Source: Flavobacterium frigidarium DSM 17623 (GTDB taxonomy: Bacteria; Bacteroidota; Bacteroidia; Flavobacteriales; Flavobacteriaceae). From it: 64,000 nucleotides of DNA. Of the stretch, positions 36,068 to 45,105 are shown piece by piece. The DNA is taken from NCBI RefSeq assembly GCF_000425505.1, contig NZ_AUDO01000010.1, positions 1-64,000 on the forward strand, given 5' to 3'. The translations under genes were made by a program, and so were the position numbers. Within the stretch, counting starts at the first letter, position 1; every line of letters starts with the position of its first letter. Under the pieces are notes generated by a model. The model made no database searches. It saw nothing but the letters and a program-made list of their open reading frames with translations, and was not told the origin of the DNA.

Positions 36068-38578
36068 TCAATTCCAAGGTTTTGGCATTTTTTGATCACG
36101 CATGGGAACATATTCCACGTTATCATCTTTATCACTTGAATTTACAAAGTGATTAAAACGCTCTAACAATCTTGGTTTTTCAATAACTTGTTTCCACTCA
36201 CATTCAAAGGTTCCAACTAATGTTTCCATTTCGGTTTCTAGCGCTTCACAAATATTGATACGATCATGAATAATGACTTCTTTCAAATAGTCCATTCCGC
36301 CTTCTAATTTATCCAACCATGTTGCTGTACGTACTAATGGACCTGCAGTTCTAATGTAATACATCAAAAATCTGTCTAAGTATTTTATCACAGTAGCTTT
36401 GTCAATTTGTTCTGCTAATAAAACGGCATGTTTAGGAGTGGCACCACCATTCCCGCAGATGTACAAATTCCAGCCGCCTTCTACAGCAATTAACCCAAAA
36501 TCTTTACCTCTAGCTTCGGCACATTCTCGAATACAAGCAGACACGCCACCTTTTATCTTGTGCGGAGAACGAATTCCTTTGTAACGATTCTCTAATTCGA
36601 TAGCAAAACTTACACTGTCATCCATACCGTAACGACACCAGGCATTACCCACACAACTTTTTACGGCTCGCAGTGACTTACCATAAGCGTGGCCACTTTC
36701 AAAGCCATTATCGATTAATATTTTCCATATTTTAGGAAGATCGCTCAAATGTGCACCAAATAAATCAACACGTTGTGCGCCAGTAATTTTGGTGTATAAA
36801 TCAAATTGTTTTGCCACTTCCCCAATGACTATTAGCTTTTCGGCAGTGATTTCTCCAGCTGCAATTCTAGGCACTACAGAATAAGTTCCGTTACGCTGTA
36901 TATTCCCTAAAAAACGATCGTTTGTGTCTTGTGTAGTGACATGCTTGTTAGCGGTATCATTATAAATACTCGAAAAAATCGAGGCAATTATAGGTTTGCA
37001 TATTTCGCAACCGTCACCTTTACCGTGATGATCAACTACTTCATAGAAATTAGTATATTTATTTATTTTTACGATGTCAAATAGTTCTTGGCGCGTGTAC
37101 TGAAAATGTTCGCATAGTGATTCTTTTACCTCTTTACCTATCGATTTTTGTGCTTCTTTTACTAAGTCAACGACCATTGGTTTACAGCCTCCACAACCTG
37201 ATGTCGCCTTAGTGGTTTTCACCACATCAGATAAAGTTTCGCAAGTTCCATCGGTAATCGAGCAACAAATTGTTCCCTTTGTTACATTTTCACAAGAACA
37301 GATAACGGCAGTGTCTGGTAAATCCATGACGCTACCCATCGTCGAACTTTCACCAGATCGCGAACCTAAAATAAGATCAGAAGGATCCTGTGGCAAAGCC
37401 AAAGCGTTACTGTATATCTGGAATAAGCCGTTGTAGTCGCTTGAATCACCAACGAGTATTCCGCCAAAAAGTGTTTTTCCATCCTTGCTTACGTTGATTC
37501 TTTTGTAAATGCCACTAAATTTATTTTCGAATACAATAGCGGTAACATTATCATTTTCTAAAAAAGGATTGCCAAAGCTAGCTACTTCAACACCAATTAA
37601 TTTAAGTTGCGTTGACATGTCGATGGACTCGCGCATTGTTTTATTGCCTTGCATAATTTGCTCAGCAGCAACATCAGCCATTTCGTAACCTGGAGCTACG
37701 AGTCCGTAAATCATTTGGTTGTATAATGCGACCTCACCGATGGCGTAGATAAAAGGATCAGAGGTTTGCATTTTATTATTAACGGTTATTCCTCCACGTA
37801 CACCCACCTCAAGTCCGCATAATCGACCGAGTTCGTCGCGAGGTTTTATCCCTGCTGATATTACTAGCATATCAACCTTTAATAATTCATCTTCGGCAAA
37901 CATCATTCCTGTAATCTGCGTCTCTCCCGCGATATATTGGGTTGCTTTATTGAGATGAATCCCTATGTTAAGTTCTTCGATTTTTGATTGCAACATATCG
38001 CTAGCACCTTTATCAAGTTGTCTAGGCATTAAGCGGGGAGCAAACTCCACAACATGTGGGTTCAATCCAAGGTCACGGACAGCTTTGGCTGCTTCTAAAC
38101 CTAATAATCCACCACCAAGAACAGCGGCTTCAGTAGCACCATTTTGTTTGATTTTTTTGGCATAAGCCATAATAGCATCAAGGTCTTCGATTGTTCTATA
38201 AACAAAAACGCCTTCTTTTTCGACACCTACAATCGGAGGTACAAAAGCAGAAGATCCGGTTGCCAAAACGATGTAATCGTATGAATAAGATTTTTCATGA
38301 TGCGTGTGTACTGTTTTAGTCTCTCGATTAATATCAGTAATTAATTCTGAAGTTTTTAATATAACATTATTTTCGTCGTACCATTCTAGCGTCGACATCG
38401 ACAAATCATCGGCTGATTTACCCGTGAAGTATTCACTTAAATGGACACGATCATAAGCGCGTCTAGGTTCTTCACCAAATACCGTAATTTGATATTTTTC
38501 TTGTCCTAGTTTCGAAATAAACTTTTCGCAAAATTTGAAACCTACCATGCCGTTACCGACTACTATTATATTAATCAT
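36068..38578 (-). CDS. nirB: NAD(P)H-dependent siroheme nitrite reductase, large subunit NirB
   Basis: This cytoplasmic enzyme reduces nitrite to ammonium with six electrons. The 836-residue chain has an N-terminal FAD/NAD(P)H part (IIVVGNGMVGFKFCEK; AVLGGGLLGLEAAKAV) and a BFD [2Fe-2S] domain (CSCENVTKGT ... GCGGC). A C-terminal ferredoxin-like and siroheme part follows (SCVGNAWCRYGMDDS; CIRECAEARGKDFG; YICGNGG). Length and order are normal. It needs siroheme, whose first enzyme is cobA at 12.7 kb. Its promoter holds the shared palindrome. Confidence 0.95.
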   Translation of the reverse strand: MINIIVVGNGMVGFKFCEKFISKLGQEKYQITVFGEEPRRAYDRVHLSEYFTGKSADDLSMSTLEWYDENNVILKTSELITDINRETKTVHTHHEKSYSYDYIVLATGSSAFVPPIVGVEKEGVFVYRTIEDLDAIMAYAKKIKQNGATEAAVLGGGLLGLEAAKAVRDLGLNPHVVEFAPRLMPRQLDKGASDMLQSKIEELNIGIHLNKATQYIAGETQITGMMFAEDELLKVDMLVISAGIKPRDELGRLCGLEVGVRGGITVNNKMQTSDPFIYAIGEVALYNQMIYGLVAPGYEMADVAAEQIMQGNKTMRESIDMSTQLKLIGVEVASFGNPFLENDNVTAIVFENKFSGIYKRINVSKDGKTLFGGILVGDSSDYNGLFQIYSNALALPQDPSDLILGSRSGESSTMGSVMDLPDTAVICSCENVTKGTICCSITDGTCETLSDVVKTTKATSGCGGCKPMVVDLVKEAQKSIGKEVKESLCEHFQYTRQELFDIVKINKYTNFYEVVDHHGKGDGCEICKPIIASIFSSIYNDTANKHVTTQDTNDRFLGNIQRNGTYSVVPRIAAGEITAEKLIVIGEVAKQFDLYTKITGAQRVDLFGAHLSDLPKIWKILIDNGFESGHAYGKSLRAVKSCVGNAWCRYGMDDSVSFAIELENRYKGIRSPHKIKGGVSACIRECAEARGKDFGLIAVEGGWNLYICGNGGATPKHAVLLAEQIDKATVIKYLDRFLMYYIRTAGPLVRTATWLDKLEGGMDYLKEVIIHDRINICEALETEMETLVGTFECEWKQVIEKPRLLERFNHFVNSSDKDDNVEYVPMRDQKMPKPWN

Positions 38579-38603
38579 ACTAAAAGAATTAAGTATTACG
38601 TAT

Positions 38604-38624
38604 CAAATATAAGTATAAGTACTT
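38604..38624 (-). promoter_or_regulatory. nirB promoter with shared palindrome
   Basis: AAGTA-TAAG-TACTT (38611-38624) runs on the coding strand straight into TATATTTG (38611-38604), sharing one base. The start codon is 26 bases downstream. Further half-sites (AATACTTAA at 38631-38639) lie just upstream. Confidence 0.7.
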
Positions 38625-38867
38625 AATTTTAATACTTAATTTATAGTTTCGAAAATTAATTAGAGTATCCGTAAAATGAAGAGTTGAAAATAGTGTATTG
38701 GTAAAAATTGATGTGAATTATGACAAAATCGAAATCTACAAAGAAGAAGTGAGGCGGTTCAGAAGCTATTTTGGGTTAATAGAAGAGATAGCAGAATGGT
38801 AAGGACCGTAAATTCGCAAATTGTAATTTTACAGAAGTTTGCCTTGACCATAATAGATCTGAAACAA

Positions 38868-39015
38868 CCGCAAATTCGCAAATTATACAGAATACTTAAT
38901 TTTGAGATAAATGTTTTGTTATCTAATAGTATAATTGAAGAATAGTCAGGACCCTTATTTTTTCGTTCAAAACTTGAAATTTTGAATATAAAAAAAATAA
39001 TTTGTGAATTTGCGG
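38868..39015 (+). repeat. MITE-like unit 1 with terminal inverted repeats
   Basis: It begins CCGCAAATTCGCAAATTAT and ends ATAATTTGTGAATTTGCGG, giving inverted repeats of about 19 bases with one mismatch. The 148-base unit also has internal ATTATAC / GTATAAT inverted pieces. It has no coding capacity. Confidence 0.7.
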
Positions 39016-39040
39016 TAAAATCTTTTGAATTTGTTTTAGT

Positions 39041-39165
39041 CCGCAAATTCGCTAATTATACTGATGCTTAATTTTGCGATAAATGTTTTGTTATCTAGTA
39101 GTATAATTGAAGCAGGGTTGAAGCCTAGATTTTTAGGCACAAAAAAATAATTTGCGAATTTGCGG
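39041..39165 (+). repeat. MITE-like unit 2
   Basis: It begins CCGCAAATTCGCTAATTAT and ends ATAATTTGCGAATTTGCGG. It is about 125 bases long. Its interior (TGATGCTTAATTTTG, GTTTTGTTATCTAGTAGTAT) closely matches units 1 and 3. It lacks about 20 bases present in unit 1. Confidence 0.7.
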
Positions 39166-39201
39166 TAAATTACTTTAAGCTGTTTATCAAATTGTATGAG
39201 A

Positions 39202-39327
39202 CCATACATTCGTAAATTATACTGATAGTTAGTTTTGCATTAAGTGTTTTATTATATAGTAGTATAATTGGAGCAGGGTCGAAGCCTGGATTTTAAAGTA
39301 CAAAAAAAATAATTTGCGAATTTGCGG
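39202..39327 (+). repeat. MITE-like unit 3
   Basis: The left end is diverged (CCATACATTCGTAAATTAT) and the right end is intact (ATAATTTGCGAATTTGCGG). It is about 126 bases long and shares the interior GTTTTATTATATAGTAGTAT and GGGTCGAAGCCTGGATTTT with unit 2. Confidence 0.65.
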
Positions 39328-39445
39328 TAAATTTCTTTTTAGCACCTTCGAGTCAAGATATTTAGTAATCGCAAATTCACAAATTAAAAAGCTAAGTAGT
39401 TTGCAATTTTCTTGCTAACTCTTACTATGATTTTATCGACTAAAA

Positions 39446-40516
39446 TTACGTATTAGTTGTAAAATATTTTTTTCTAAACCAGAAAGCAACATTCACCAAA
39501 GCTATTAGAGCTGGAACTTCAACTAGTGGGCCTATGACTCCTGCAAAAGCTTGTCCGCTGTTGATTCCAAATACACCTATTGCCACTGCGATGGCGAGTT
39601 CAAAGTTATTTCCTGTAGCTGTAAATGCGATTGCTGTACTCTTAGAATAATCAGCACCAAAGTATTTCCCAATGAAAAAGCTTACTACAAACATAATCGT
39701 AAAGTAAATCACAAGCGGGATCGCTATTCGAACCACATCTAATGGAATTTGGACAATCAATTCTCCTTTTAAACTGAACATCAAGACAATTGTAAATAGT
39801 AGTGATATCAAAGTAATGGGGGAAATAAAGGGAACATATTTGTTTTCGAACCAATGGCTTCCTTTCCATGCGATTAATGCGTATCTACTGATAATTCCTA
39901 GAGCGAAGGGGATTCCTAAATAAATACCCACGCTCTCAGCAATTTGTCCGATACTAATATTCACCTCAAAACCAGAATAACCAAAATAGGGTGGAAGTAC
40001 GGTAATAAATAGATAAGCGTAAACGCTGTAAAGCAGTACTTGAAAGATGCTGTTTAGTGCGATTAAACCTGCTGCGTATTCTCGGTCTCCATCTGCTAAG
40101 TCATTCCACACTACAACCATGGCAATGCAACGAGCAAGACCAATCAAAATCACACCAATCATGTATTCGGGATAGCCATTTAAGAAAACTAAGGCTAGAA
40201 AAAACATTAAAATGGGACCAATTATCCAATTGAGTATTAGCGAAGCACCCAATACTTTTGTATTTCGAAATACTTGACCCATTTGCTCGTATTTAACTTT
40301 GGCAAGTGGTGGGTACATCATCAAAATTAAACCAATAGCCAATGGAATATTGGTTGTGCCGCTAGAAAAGGAATTGATAAAATTACCGCTTGAAGGAATG
40401 AAATATCCTATAGCAACACCTACAGCCATAGCTAGAAAAATCCACAGTGTTAAGTAACTGTCAAGAAAGGAAAGCTTTTTGCGATTTGCAACGGGAGCAC
40501 AATTATTTGCCGACAT
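39446..40516 (-). CDS. arsB: Arsenite efflux transporter ACR3
   Basis: This is a 356-residue integral membrane protein with about ten helices, of the ACR3/BASS-like arsenite exporter family. The conserved Cys in [19 protein letters not shown] lies in the fourth membrane region and is needed for arsenite transport. It is the last gene of the ars operon, 2 bases after the arsenate reductase gene. Confidence 0.93.
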   Translation of the reverse strand: MSANNCAPVANRKKLSFLDSYLTLWIFLAMAVGVAIGYFIPSSGNFINSFSSGTTNIPLAIGLILMMYPPLAKVKYEQMGQVFRNTKVLGASLILNWIIGPILMFFLALVFLNGYPEYMIGVILIGLARCIAMVVVWNDLADGDREYAAGLIALNSIFQVLLYSVYAYLFITVLPPYFGYSGFEVNISIGQIAESVGIYLGIPFALGIISRYALIAWKGSHWFENKYVPFISPITLISLLFTIVLMFSLKGELIVQIPLDVVRIAIPLVIYFTIMFVVSFFIGKYFGADYSKSTAIAFTATGNNFELAIAVAIGVFGINSGQAFAGVIGPLVEVPALIALVNVAFWFRKKYFTTNT

Positions 40517-40518
40517 AT

Positions 40519-41151
40519 TTATTTTTTAATTTGTGAGAAAACATAAAACAGTTCGGTTGCGATTTGCATGCTGCGTTCTTGGTATTTTTCAGTCTGCTGC
40601 TCTGTTCCATCATAAGCTTTAGGATCCTTAAATGTAATTGGAATTCTTTTTTCGGCACCAGCGATAAACGGGCATCCTTGATCTGCAGAAGAGCATGTTA
40701 GTATCGCAGCGAACTCTGCTTTTGGGTTAAATTGGTCCTCAAATTTTTTAGAAAATCCTATGATTGGATGTTCGTTATCAGTGTATTTTATACCGTAGAC
40801 GGGATTGTCTCCTTGCGACAATTTAGATATCTTGAATCCAGAAGCTGATAGGGTTGTTGCAACAACCGGAAATAAAGCAGTGGCCTCAGTGCCTCCTGAA
40901 TAACAAAAAACATTGCTAAAATTGAAGTAAGATGCTGCTACTTGTGCCCAAACTTGGGAGAAATGGCTCCTCCTTGAGTTATGTGTACAAATAAAGTTCA
41001 ATCTAACCTCATCATTGTTGCTAACTTTGATTTGGATATAATCAATCAAAGGCTGTAGAATTGTGCGTCGTTCTTCAGTGATATTCTCTGGATGAAAACT
41101 TAAAATTTCTTGTTCTATTTTTGAGAAAATTTGGGTTTTTGATGGTAACAT
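40519..41151 (-). CDS. arsC: Arsenate reductase-like low-molecular-weight phosphatase family protein
   Basis: This 210-residue protein has the LMW-phosphatase P-loop CTHNSRR (C-x5-R) and a downstream CSSADQGC pair. That pair matches the C-x6-C relay of thioredoxin-coupled arsenate reductases. The N-terminus is about 50 residues longer than in the Staphylococcus enzyme. Its product, arsenite, would be exported by the adjacent ACR3 protein. Confidence 0.88.
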   Translation of the reverse strand: MLPSKTQIFSKIEQEILSFHPENITEERRTILQPLIDYIQIKVSNNDEVRLNFICTHNSRRSHFSQVWAQVAASYFNFSNVFCYSGGTEATALFPVVATTLSASGFKISKLSQGDNPVYGIKYTDNEHPIIGFSKKFEDQFNPKAEFAAILTCSSADQGCPFIAGAEKRIPITFKDPKAYDGTEQQTEKYQERSMQIATELFYVFSQIKK

Positions 41152-41167
41152 TTTCTAGTGATTTAGT

Positions 41168-41638
41168 TTAACAACATCCTCCGCCTGGTGTGCAAGTATT
41201 ATTTTGCACTGGGATTTCAGATAATTTAGTTTTTGTCTTTTCTTGCGGAATCCCACATTGATCTTCGGCAAGACAGGCCGTAAGTTTGTTCAACAGTATA
41301 AAACTAGTACCATCAAATCCTAAATCATATTTCCCTATTGTTCCTGATTGATATTCAACTTCAATTTCGAAATCTCCAATCCCTAATACTTTCTCAGAAA
41401 GCGTGATGATGTCCAATAATCTTTGTGGCTTTAAACGATGTTCAAAATCGTTAGCATCCCACAATTGAAAATTAACGACAGTTTCTTTTCTAACTTTTCC
41501 ACCACAGTCAATAAAGTTTTTGGTGACTAAACCTACTTCTGTAACGTGAAAGTGTTCTGGAACATGCGTTCCGTCTGGCAATTGAAAAGTTACGTTTTCA
41601 AGAGTAGCAAGTTGGTTTTTAATTTCTGATAGTTTCAT
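41168..41638 (-). CDS. DUF6428-family protein of the ars operon
   Basis: This 156-residue protein has no recognised catalytic motif to me. Similar proteins (DUF6428) are found between ArsR and ArsC genes in Bacteroidota. It ends in a cysteine cluster (NNTCTPGGGCC) and contains a His pair (HVPEHFHVTE) that could bind a metalloid. It lies 16 bases after the arsenate reductase gene boundary and 18 bases from arsR. Confidence 0.7.
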   Translation of the reverse strand: MKLSEIKNQLATLENVTFQLPDGTHVPEHFHVTEVGLVTKNFIDCGGKVRKETVVNFQLWDANDFEHRLKPQRLLDIITLSEKVLGIGDFEIEVEYQSGTIGKYDLGFDGTSFILLNKLTACLAEDQCGIPQEKTKTKLSEIPVQNNTCTPGGGCC

Positions 41639-41656
41639 GATTTTTATTTTTAAAAA

Positions 41657-41989
41657 TTAGCAACATTGGTTTTTTTGATTCTCTAAATAAGTATTGATGC
41701 TTTCGAAAAAAACTTTGATTTTTCCGAAACCTTCTTCATTAAGACAATAGCATATTGCGTTTCCTTCAAAGTTTCCTTTAATTAACCCAGCATTTTTTAA
41801 TTCTTTTAAGTGCTGTGAAACGGTAGGCTGTGCAAGCGGAAGTTCGTTTACAATGTCGCCACACACGCAACTGTTTACTTTTATTAAGTGTTGGATAATG
41901 GCTATACGAGCAGGGTGTCCAATTGCTTTTGCTAGAACGGAGAGTTCATTTTGCTGTTCTGTAAAATGTTCTGTCTTAGTAATTCCCAT
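41657..41989 (-). CDS. arsR: ArsR-family transcriptional repressor
   Basis: This winged-helix regulator is 110 residues from the ATG at 41989 (MGITKTEHF). The open frame extends to 42010 only through a TTG. The metalloid-binding signature CVCGDIVNELPLAQPTVSQHLKELKNAGLI places Cys-x-Cys at the start of the DNA-recognition region, as in classical ArsR. The protein ends in CC. It heads the operon of DUF6428, arsC and acr3. Confidence 0.92.
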   Translation of the reverse strand: MGITKTEHFTEQQNELSVLAKAIGHPARIAIIQHLIKVNSCVCGDIVNELPLAQPTVSQHLKELKNAGLIKGNFEGNAICYCLNEEGFGKIKVFFESINTYLENQKNQCC

Positions 41990-42001
41990 TGTGATATATT
42001 T

Positions 42002-42050
42002 ATATTGCAATATTACGATAAACTAGTATATTGACAACAATTTACTAGTA
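42002..42050 (-). promoter_or_regulatory. Candidate ArsR operator region
   Basis: The palindrome ATATTGCAATAT (42002-42013) lies just before arsR, and ACTAGTA occurs twice (42022-42028 and 42044-42050), 22 bases apart. Both kinds of symmetry suit a dimeric repressor. Which one ArsR binds is not known. Confidence 0.4.
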
Positions 42051-42115
42051 AAAATTATAATTTGTTTTCGAAAATAGAAAACATTACATGTTTGCTTAGA
42101 ATAAAATTTGAGCAT

Positions 42116-42148
42116 AAAAAAGCTCCAACACTATTGTATTGGAGCTTT
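42116..42148 (-). terminator. Intrinsic terminator after the HMA-like small protein
   Basis: The stem AAAGCTCCAA / TTGGAGCTTT ends on the minus strand in a T-run, 22 bases after the stop at 42170. Confidence 0.8.
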
Positions 42149-42169
42149 AGATATCGATTTCAAATCGGT

Positions 42170-42430
42170 TTACAATTCGAACAATGATTTAGGGACAGCA
42201 TGAAATCCTAATGATTTCACTACGTCCTCTATTGCTTCAATTTTCACTATTTTATCCGTATGTATATTAAATTCTTTAGGGAAAATATTATCATCGATTG
42301 CCACATATGTAATTCCGTCTAGCTTCAAGAGAGCTTCTCTAATTGCTTGTAAATCGCCTGCTTCATTTGCATTTGTACCAAATACTTTTCCGTAATTTCC
42401 TGGAATTACATTATCTTTCATTAAGCTCAT
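42170..42430 (-). CDS. Small HMA-like (ferredoxin-fold) protein lacking CxxC
   Basis: This 86-residue protein has predicted beta-alpha-beta spacing (LQAIREALLKLDGITYVAIDD ... IEAIEDVVKSLGFHAVP), like heavy-metal-associated domains. It has no CxxC metal motif and no cysteine at all. It stands alone with its own terminator. A role in metal or ligand binding is only a fold-based guess. Confidence 0.6.
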   Translation of the reverse strand: MSLMKDNVIPGNYGKVFGTNANEAGDLQAIREALLKLDGITYVAIDDNIFPKEFNIHTDKIVKIEAIEDVVKSLGFHAVPKSLFEL

Positions 42431-42568
42431 AACATCTATTTTTAATTAATTATTCTCGATTTTTTTGGTTTCATAAAATTACTACCGTAATAGCCTTCCA
42501 AGTTTATAATGTAGTTATTATATGTTACAATATCTAAATGTATAGTGAATTATATCAATGAAGTTCTC

Positions 42569-42576
42569 TAACTTTG
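42569..42576 (+). promoter_or_regulatory. TAACTTTG promoter box for the acidic small protein
   Basis: It matches TAnnTTTG and lies 74 bases upstream of the ATG at 42651. No -33 element is clear. Confidence 0.4.
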
Positions 42577-42650
42577 ATAGAGGCAGTAAAGAGATAAAAT
42601 TATATTAAAATGCCATTTTACTCGAAAAATAAACTACAAAATTTTAGATC

Positions 42651-43010
42651 ATGGAAAATAAAAATAACAACTCAGAACACGAAAGAAATATTACCAATAA
42701 AATCGAAGACGAAAAAATTCCAGATTCATTATTGTATCCGCCAAGCGAGGATATCTACAATAAGTTAGAGAAGGAAGCAGATATAAGTCCTGATGATATC
42801 ACAAAAATGAAAGTTCCAGTAGACGAATCAATTACAGGTTTAAACGAAAAAAGTTTTGAAGACGACATGAGTGGAGCTGACCTAGATGTTCCAGGATCTG
42901 AACTGGATGATGCTCAAGAGCGCATAGGAAATGAAGATGAGGAAAATAATTATTATAGTATAGGTGGTGATAACCACAATGATCTCGAAGAAAGTAGAGA
43001 CGAGATTTAA
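42651..43010 (+). CDS. Small acidic protein of unknown function
   Basis: This 119-residue protein is very rich in Asp, Glu, Asn and Ser. It has no Cys or Trp, and is probably intrinsically disordered. I recognise no domain. A promoter-like box precedes it and a strong terminator follows within 10 bases, so it is probably expressed. No neighbour suggests its job. Confidence 0.65.
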   Translation: MENKNNNSEHERNITNKIEDEKIPDSLLYPPSEDIYNKLEKEADISPDDITKMKVPVDESITGLNEKSFEDDMSGADLDVPGSELDDAQERIGNEDEENNYYSIGGDNHNDLEESRDEI

Positions 43011-43015
43011 AAGCA

Positions 43016-43048
43016 TAAAAAAACCGCCAATTACGGCGGTTTTTTTTA
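43016..43048. terminator. Bidirectional terminator between the acidic protein and amtB
   Basis: The stem AAAACCGCC / GGCGGTTTT carries A and T runs on both sides. It serves converging genes from both strands. Confidence 0.85.
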
Positions 43049-43061
43049 TGAAATAAAATGA

Positions 43062-44267
43062 TTAATCGTTGTACACATTTGTACCGTGCTCGTGAATATC
43101 AAGTCCGTCGATTTCTTCCTCCTTAGTAACTCTTAATCCCATTGTTTTCTTTAAGATAAACAACACAATGAAAGAGGCAGCTAAAGCCCAAGCAACGATT
43201 GCCGCTACACCGGTGATTTGTACAATTAATTTGTCTATGCCACCACCATAAAACAAACCACCATCTGTAGCGAAAAATCCAACTAATATTGTTCCTAATG
43301 CTCCACAAACTCCGTGTACAGATATCGCTCCAACTGGATCATCAATTTTTAATTTTTTATCAATGAATTCGATTGAAAATACAACCACGATTCCGCAGAT
43401 AAAACCAATGAACAAAGCACCTACTGGACTCACAGCAGCACAACCAGCAGTAACGCCCACTAAACCTGCAAGCACTCCATTTAATGTCATTGAAATATCT
43501 GGTTTTTTATAAAAAATCCAAGTGATAAACATTGCTGCTAGTGCACCCATTGCTCCAGCTAAGTTTGTGGTGATAAAGATTTCAGCTACTTTGAAAGCAT
43601 TGTCTCCAGAGATTGCTAGTTGTGATCCGGGATTAAATCCAAACCACCCTAACCATAAAATGAAAACTCCTAATGCACCTAAAACTAGATTGTGTCCAGG
43701 AATCGCATTTGATTCTCCGTCAGTATATTTTCCTATTCTAGGTCCTACAAGTGCAGCAGCAACAAGAGAAGCAAATCCTCCAACAGCATGTACAACAGTC
43801 GAACCTGCAAAATCAGTAAAGCCCATTTGAGCTAACCATCCTCCTGCATTCCAAACCCAGCTTCCTGAGATAGGGTATATTACTAAGGTCATCAGTAAAG
43901 AAAAAATCAAGTAAGTTGTAAATTTTGTTCTTTCAGCAATTGCTCCAGAAACAATAGTAGCAGCAGTAGCAGCAAATACAGTCTGGAAAAACAAACTGTG
44001 CATATCAGGCAAGCTGTCAAAAAAAGCATATTGACTCATGTTACCTATAAACCCTCCTATAGAATCTCCATACATTAGAGAATACCCCACAGCCCAAAAA
44101 GCAAGACTCCCAATACAGAAATCCATTAAATTCTTCATTATAATATTTCCAGTATTCTTTGATCTTGTAAAACCAACTTCCACCAAGGTGAAACCAGCTT
44201 GCATGAAGAAAACTAGTATTGCGCAAATTAATACCCACATTAAGTCCATTGCAGTATTCGTATCCAT
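43062..44267 (-). CDS. amtB: Ammonium transporter AmtB
   Basis: This is a 401-residue Amt/MEP/Rh channel with about eleven hydrophobic helices. Visible landmarks are GFTRSKNTGNIIMKN, the FAGSTVVHAVGG conserved segment with one pore His, and SVHGVCGALGT with the other. It lies 34 bases after the PII gene on the same strand, the classical glnK-amtB pair. It fits the nitrogen-assimilation theme of the window. Confidence 0.95.
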   Translation of the reverse strand: MDTNTAMDLMWVLICAILVFFMQAGFTLVEVGFTRSKNTGNIIMKNLMDFCIGSLAFWAVGYSLMYGDSIGGFIGNMSQYAFFDSLPDMHSLFFQTVFAATAATIVSGAIAERTKFTTYLIFSLLMTLVIYPISGSWVWNAGGWLAQMGFTDFAGSTVVHAVGGFASLVAAALVGPRIGKYTDGESNAIPGHNLVLGALGVFILWLGWFGFNPGSQLAISGDNAFKVAEIFITTNLAGAMGALAAMFITWIFYKKPDISMTLNGVLAGLVGVTAGCAAVSPVGALFIGFICGIVVVFSIEFIDKKLKIDDPVGAISVHGVCGALGTILVGFFATDGGLFYGGGIDKLIVQITGVAAIVAWALAASFIVLFILKKTMGLRVTKEEEIDGLDIHEHGTNVYND

Positions 44268-44301
44268 ATTGTCTATTTTTATATATTAATGTAAAGTCGC
44301 A

Positions 44302-44640
44302 TTAGTTAACTGCGTCGTTTCCTTTTTCTTTTGTTCTAATTCTATATGTTTCTTGGATTTCAGACACAAATACTTTTCCGTCTCCTACTAATCCCGTTGC
44401 AGCTGATTCTAAAATCGCAGCTACGGTACGATCTAGGAAATCATCAGAAACTACAATAGATAAATACCTTCTTTGAATATCGCTGGTGCTATAGGTTACA
44501 CCTCTATAAACGTGTCCTTCTTTTTCGTTTCCCACTCCTGTAACATCCCAGTAACTGAAAAAATTAACTCCAATTTCATGTAATGCTTTTTTAACATCAG
44601 AAAATTTAGATTTCCTGATTACGGCTTCGATTTTTTTCAT
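44302..44640 (-). CDS. glnK: PII nitrogen regulatory protein GlnK
   Basis: This 112-residue PII signal protein has the T-loop GHVYRGVTYST, with Tyr 50 at the position equivalent to the uridylylated Tyr 51 of E. coli. TGLVGDGKVFVSEI is the ATP/2-oxoglutarate pocket segment. It would control the adjacent AmtB according to nitrogen status. Confidence 0.95.
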   Translation of the reverse strand: MKKIEAVIRKSKFSDVKKALHEIGVNFFSYWDVTGVGNEKEGHVYRGVTYSTSDIQRRYLSIVVSDDFLDRTVAAILESAATGLVGDGKVFVSEIQETYRIRTKEKGNDAVN

Positions 44641-45045
44641 TGTTTTTTAATGGTTTTGGTTCTTATTTGGTTTTGGTTTTTAGTCGTTTTAAAAGATTTT
44701 TGCTAAGACAGCTTATTTTTTTAAGTTTTATTTAATAAGATATTTAGCGTAATAGATTTACGAATTTATTAACTTTTGGAAACCGTTGCTCAAAATAAGA
44801 GTCCTTTTTCCTCTATGACTGGAAGAATTATCAATTAGAAAAAATGAAATTCAAAAAATAGCAATAATTGATTTTATAAACGATAAAATGTAATATTCGC
44901 AAGCCGTTTTTAGGGGGGTTAAGAGATTAAAATGGTAATTAGTCGAATTTAACATGTGTAAAATGGGGGTATATTTTATTTTATGTTAGTATTAATGATC
45001 GTTTACTTGAAAGTTTATAGCATATTTGAGTATTACTATAACTGC
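44641..45045. other. Upstream region of glnK, no gene seen
   Basis: This AT-rich intergenic region has an 11-base direct repeat TGGTTTTGGTT at 44651-44661 and 44668-44678, near the glnK start. I see no copy of the AAGTA-N4-TACTT palindrome and no clear -7 box. Confidence 0.4.
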
Positions 45046-45084
45046 AAAAAAAAAGTCCTCCACTCATGCTTGAGTGGAGGACTT
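45046..45084 (-). terminator. Intrinsic terminator of the porin at 45106
   Basis: The stem AAGTCCTCCACTCA / TGAGTGGAGGACTT runs on the minus strand into a long T-tract, 22 bases after the stop. Confidence 0.88.
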
Positions 45085-45105
45085 ATAAGTAAATGCACTA
45101 TACTA

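Larger units (their letters stand above)
38625..39445. other. Non-coding region with tandem MITE-like repeats
   Basis: About 820 bases hold no convincing gene. The stretch contains three tandem repeat units, a truncated left end at 38806-38828 (CCGTAAATTCGCAAATTGT) and a diverged end at 39369-39385 (TCGCAAATTCACAAATT). The units are listed separately. Confidence 0.7.

Noticed and set aside
38759..39046. 95-residue open frame on the minus strand
   Set aside because: It lies within the MITE-like repeats, has no recognisable domain, and its composition is dictated by the repeat sequence.
38868..39327. Possible CRISPR array
   Set aside because: Units are over 100 bases with terminal inverted repeats and near-identical interiors. 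There are no short repeats separated by unique spacers, and no cas genes.
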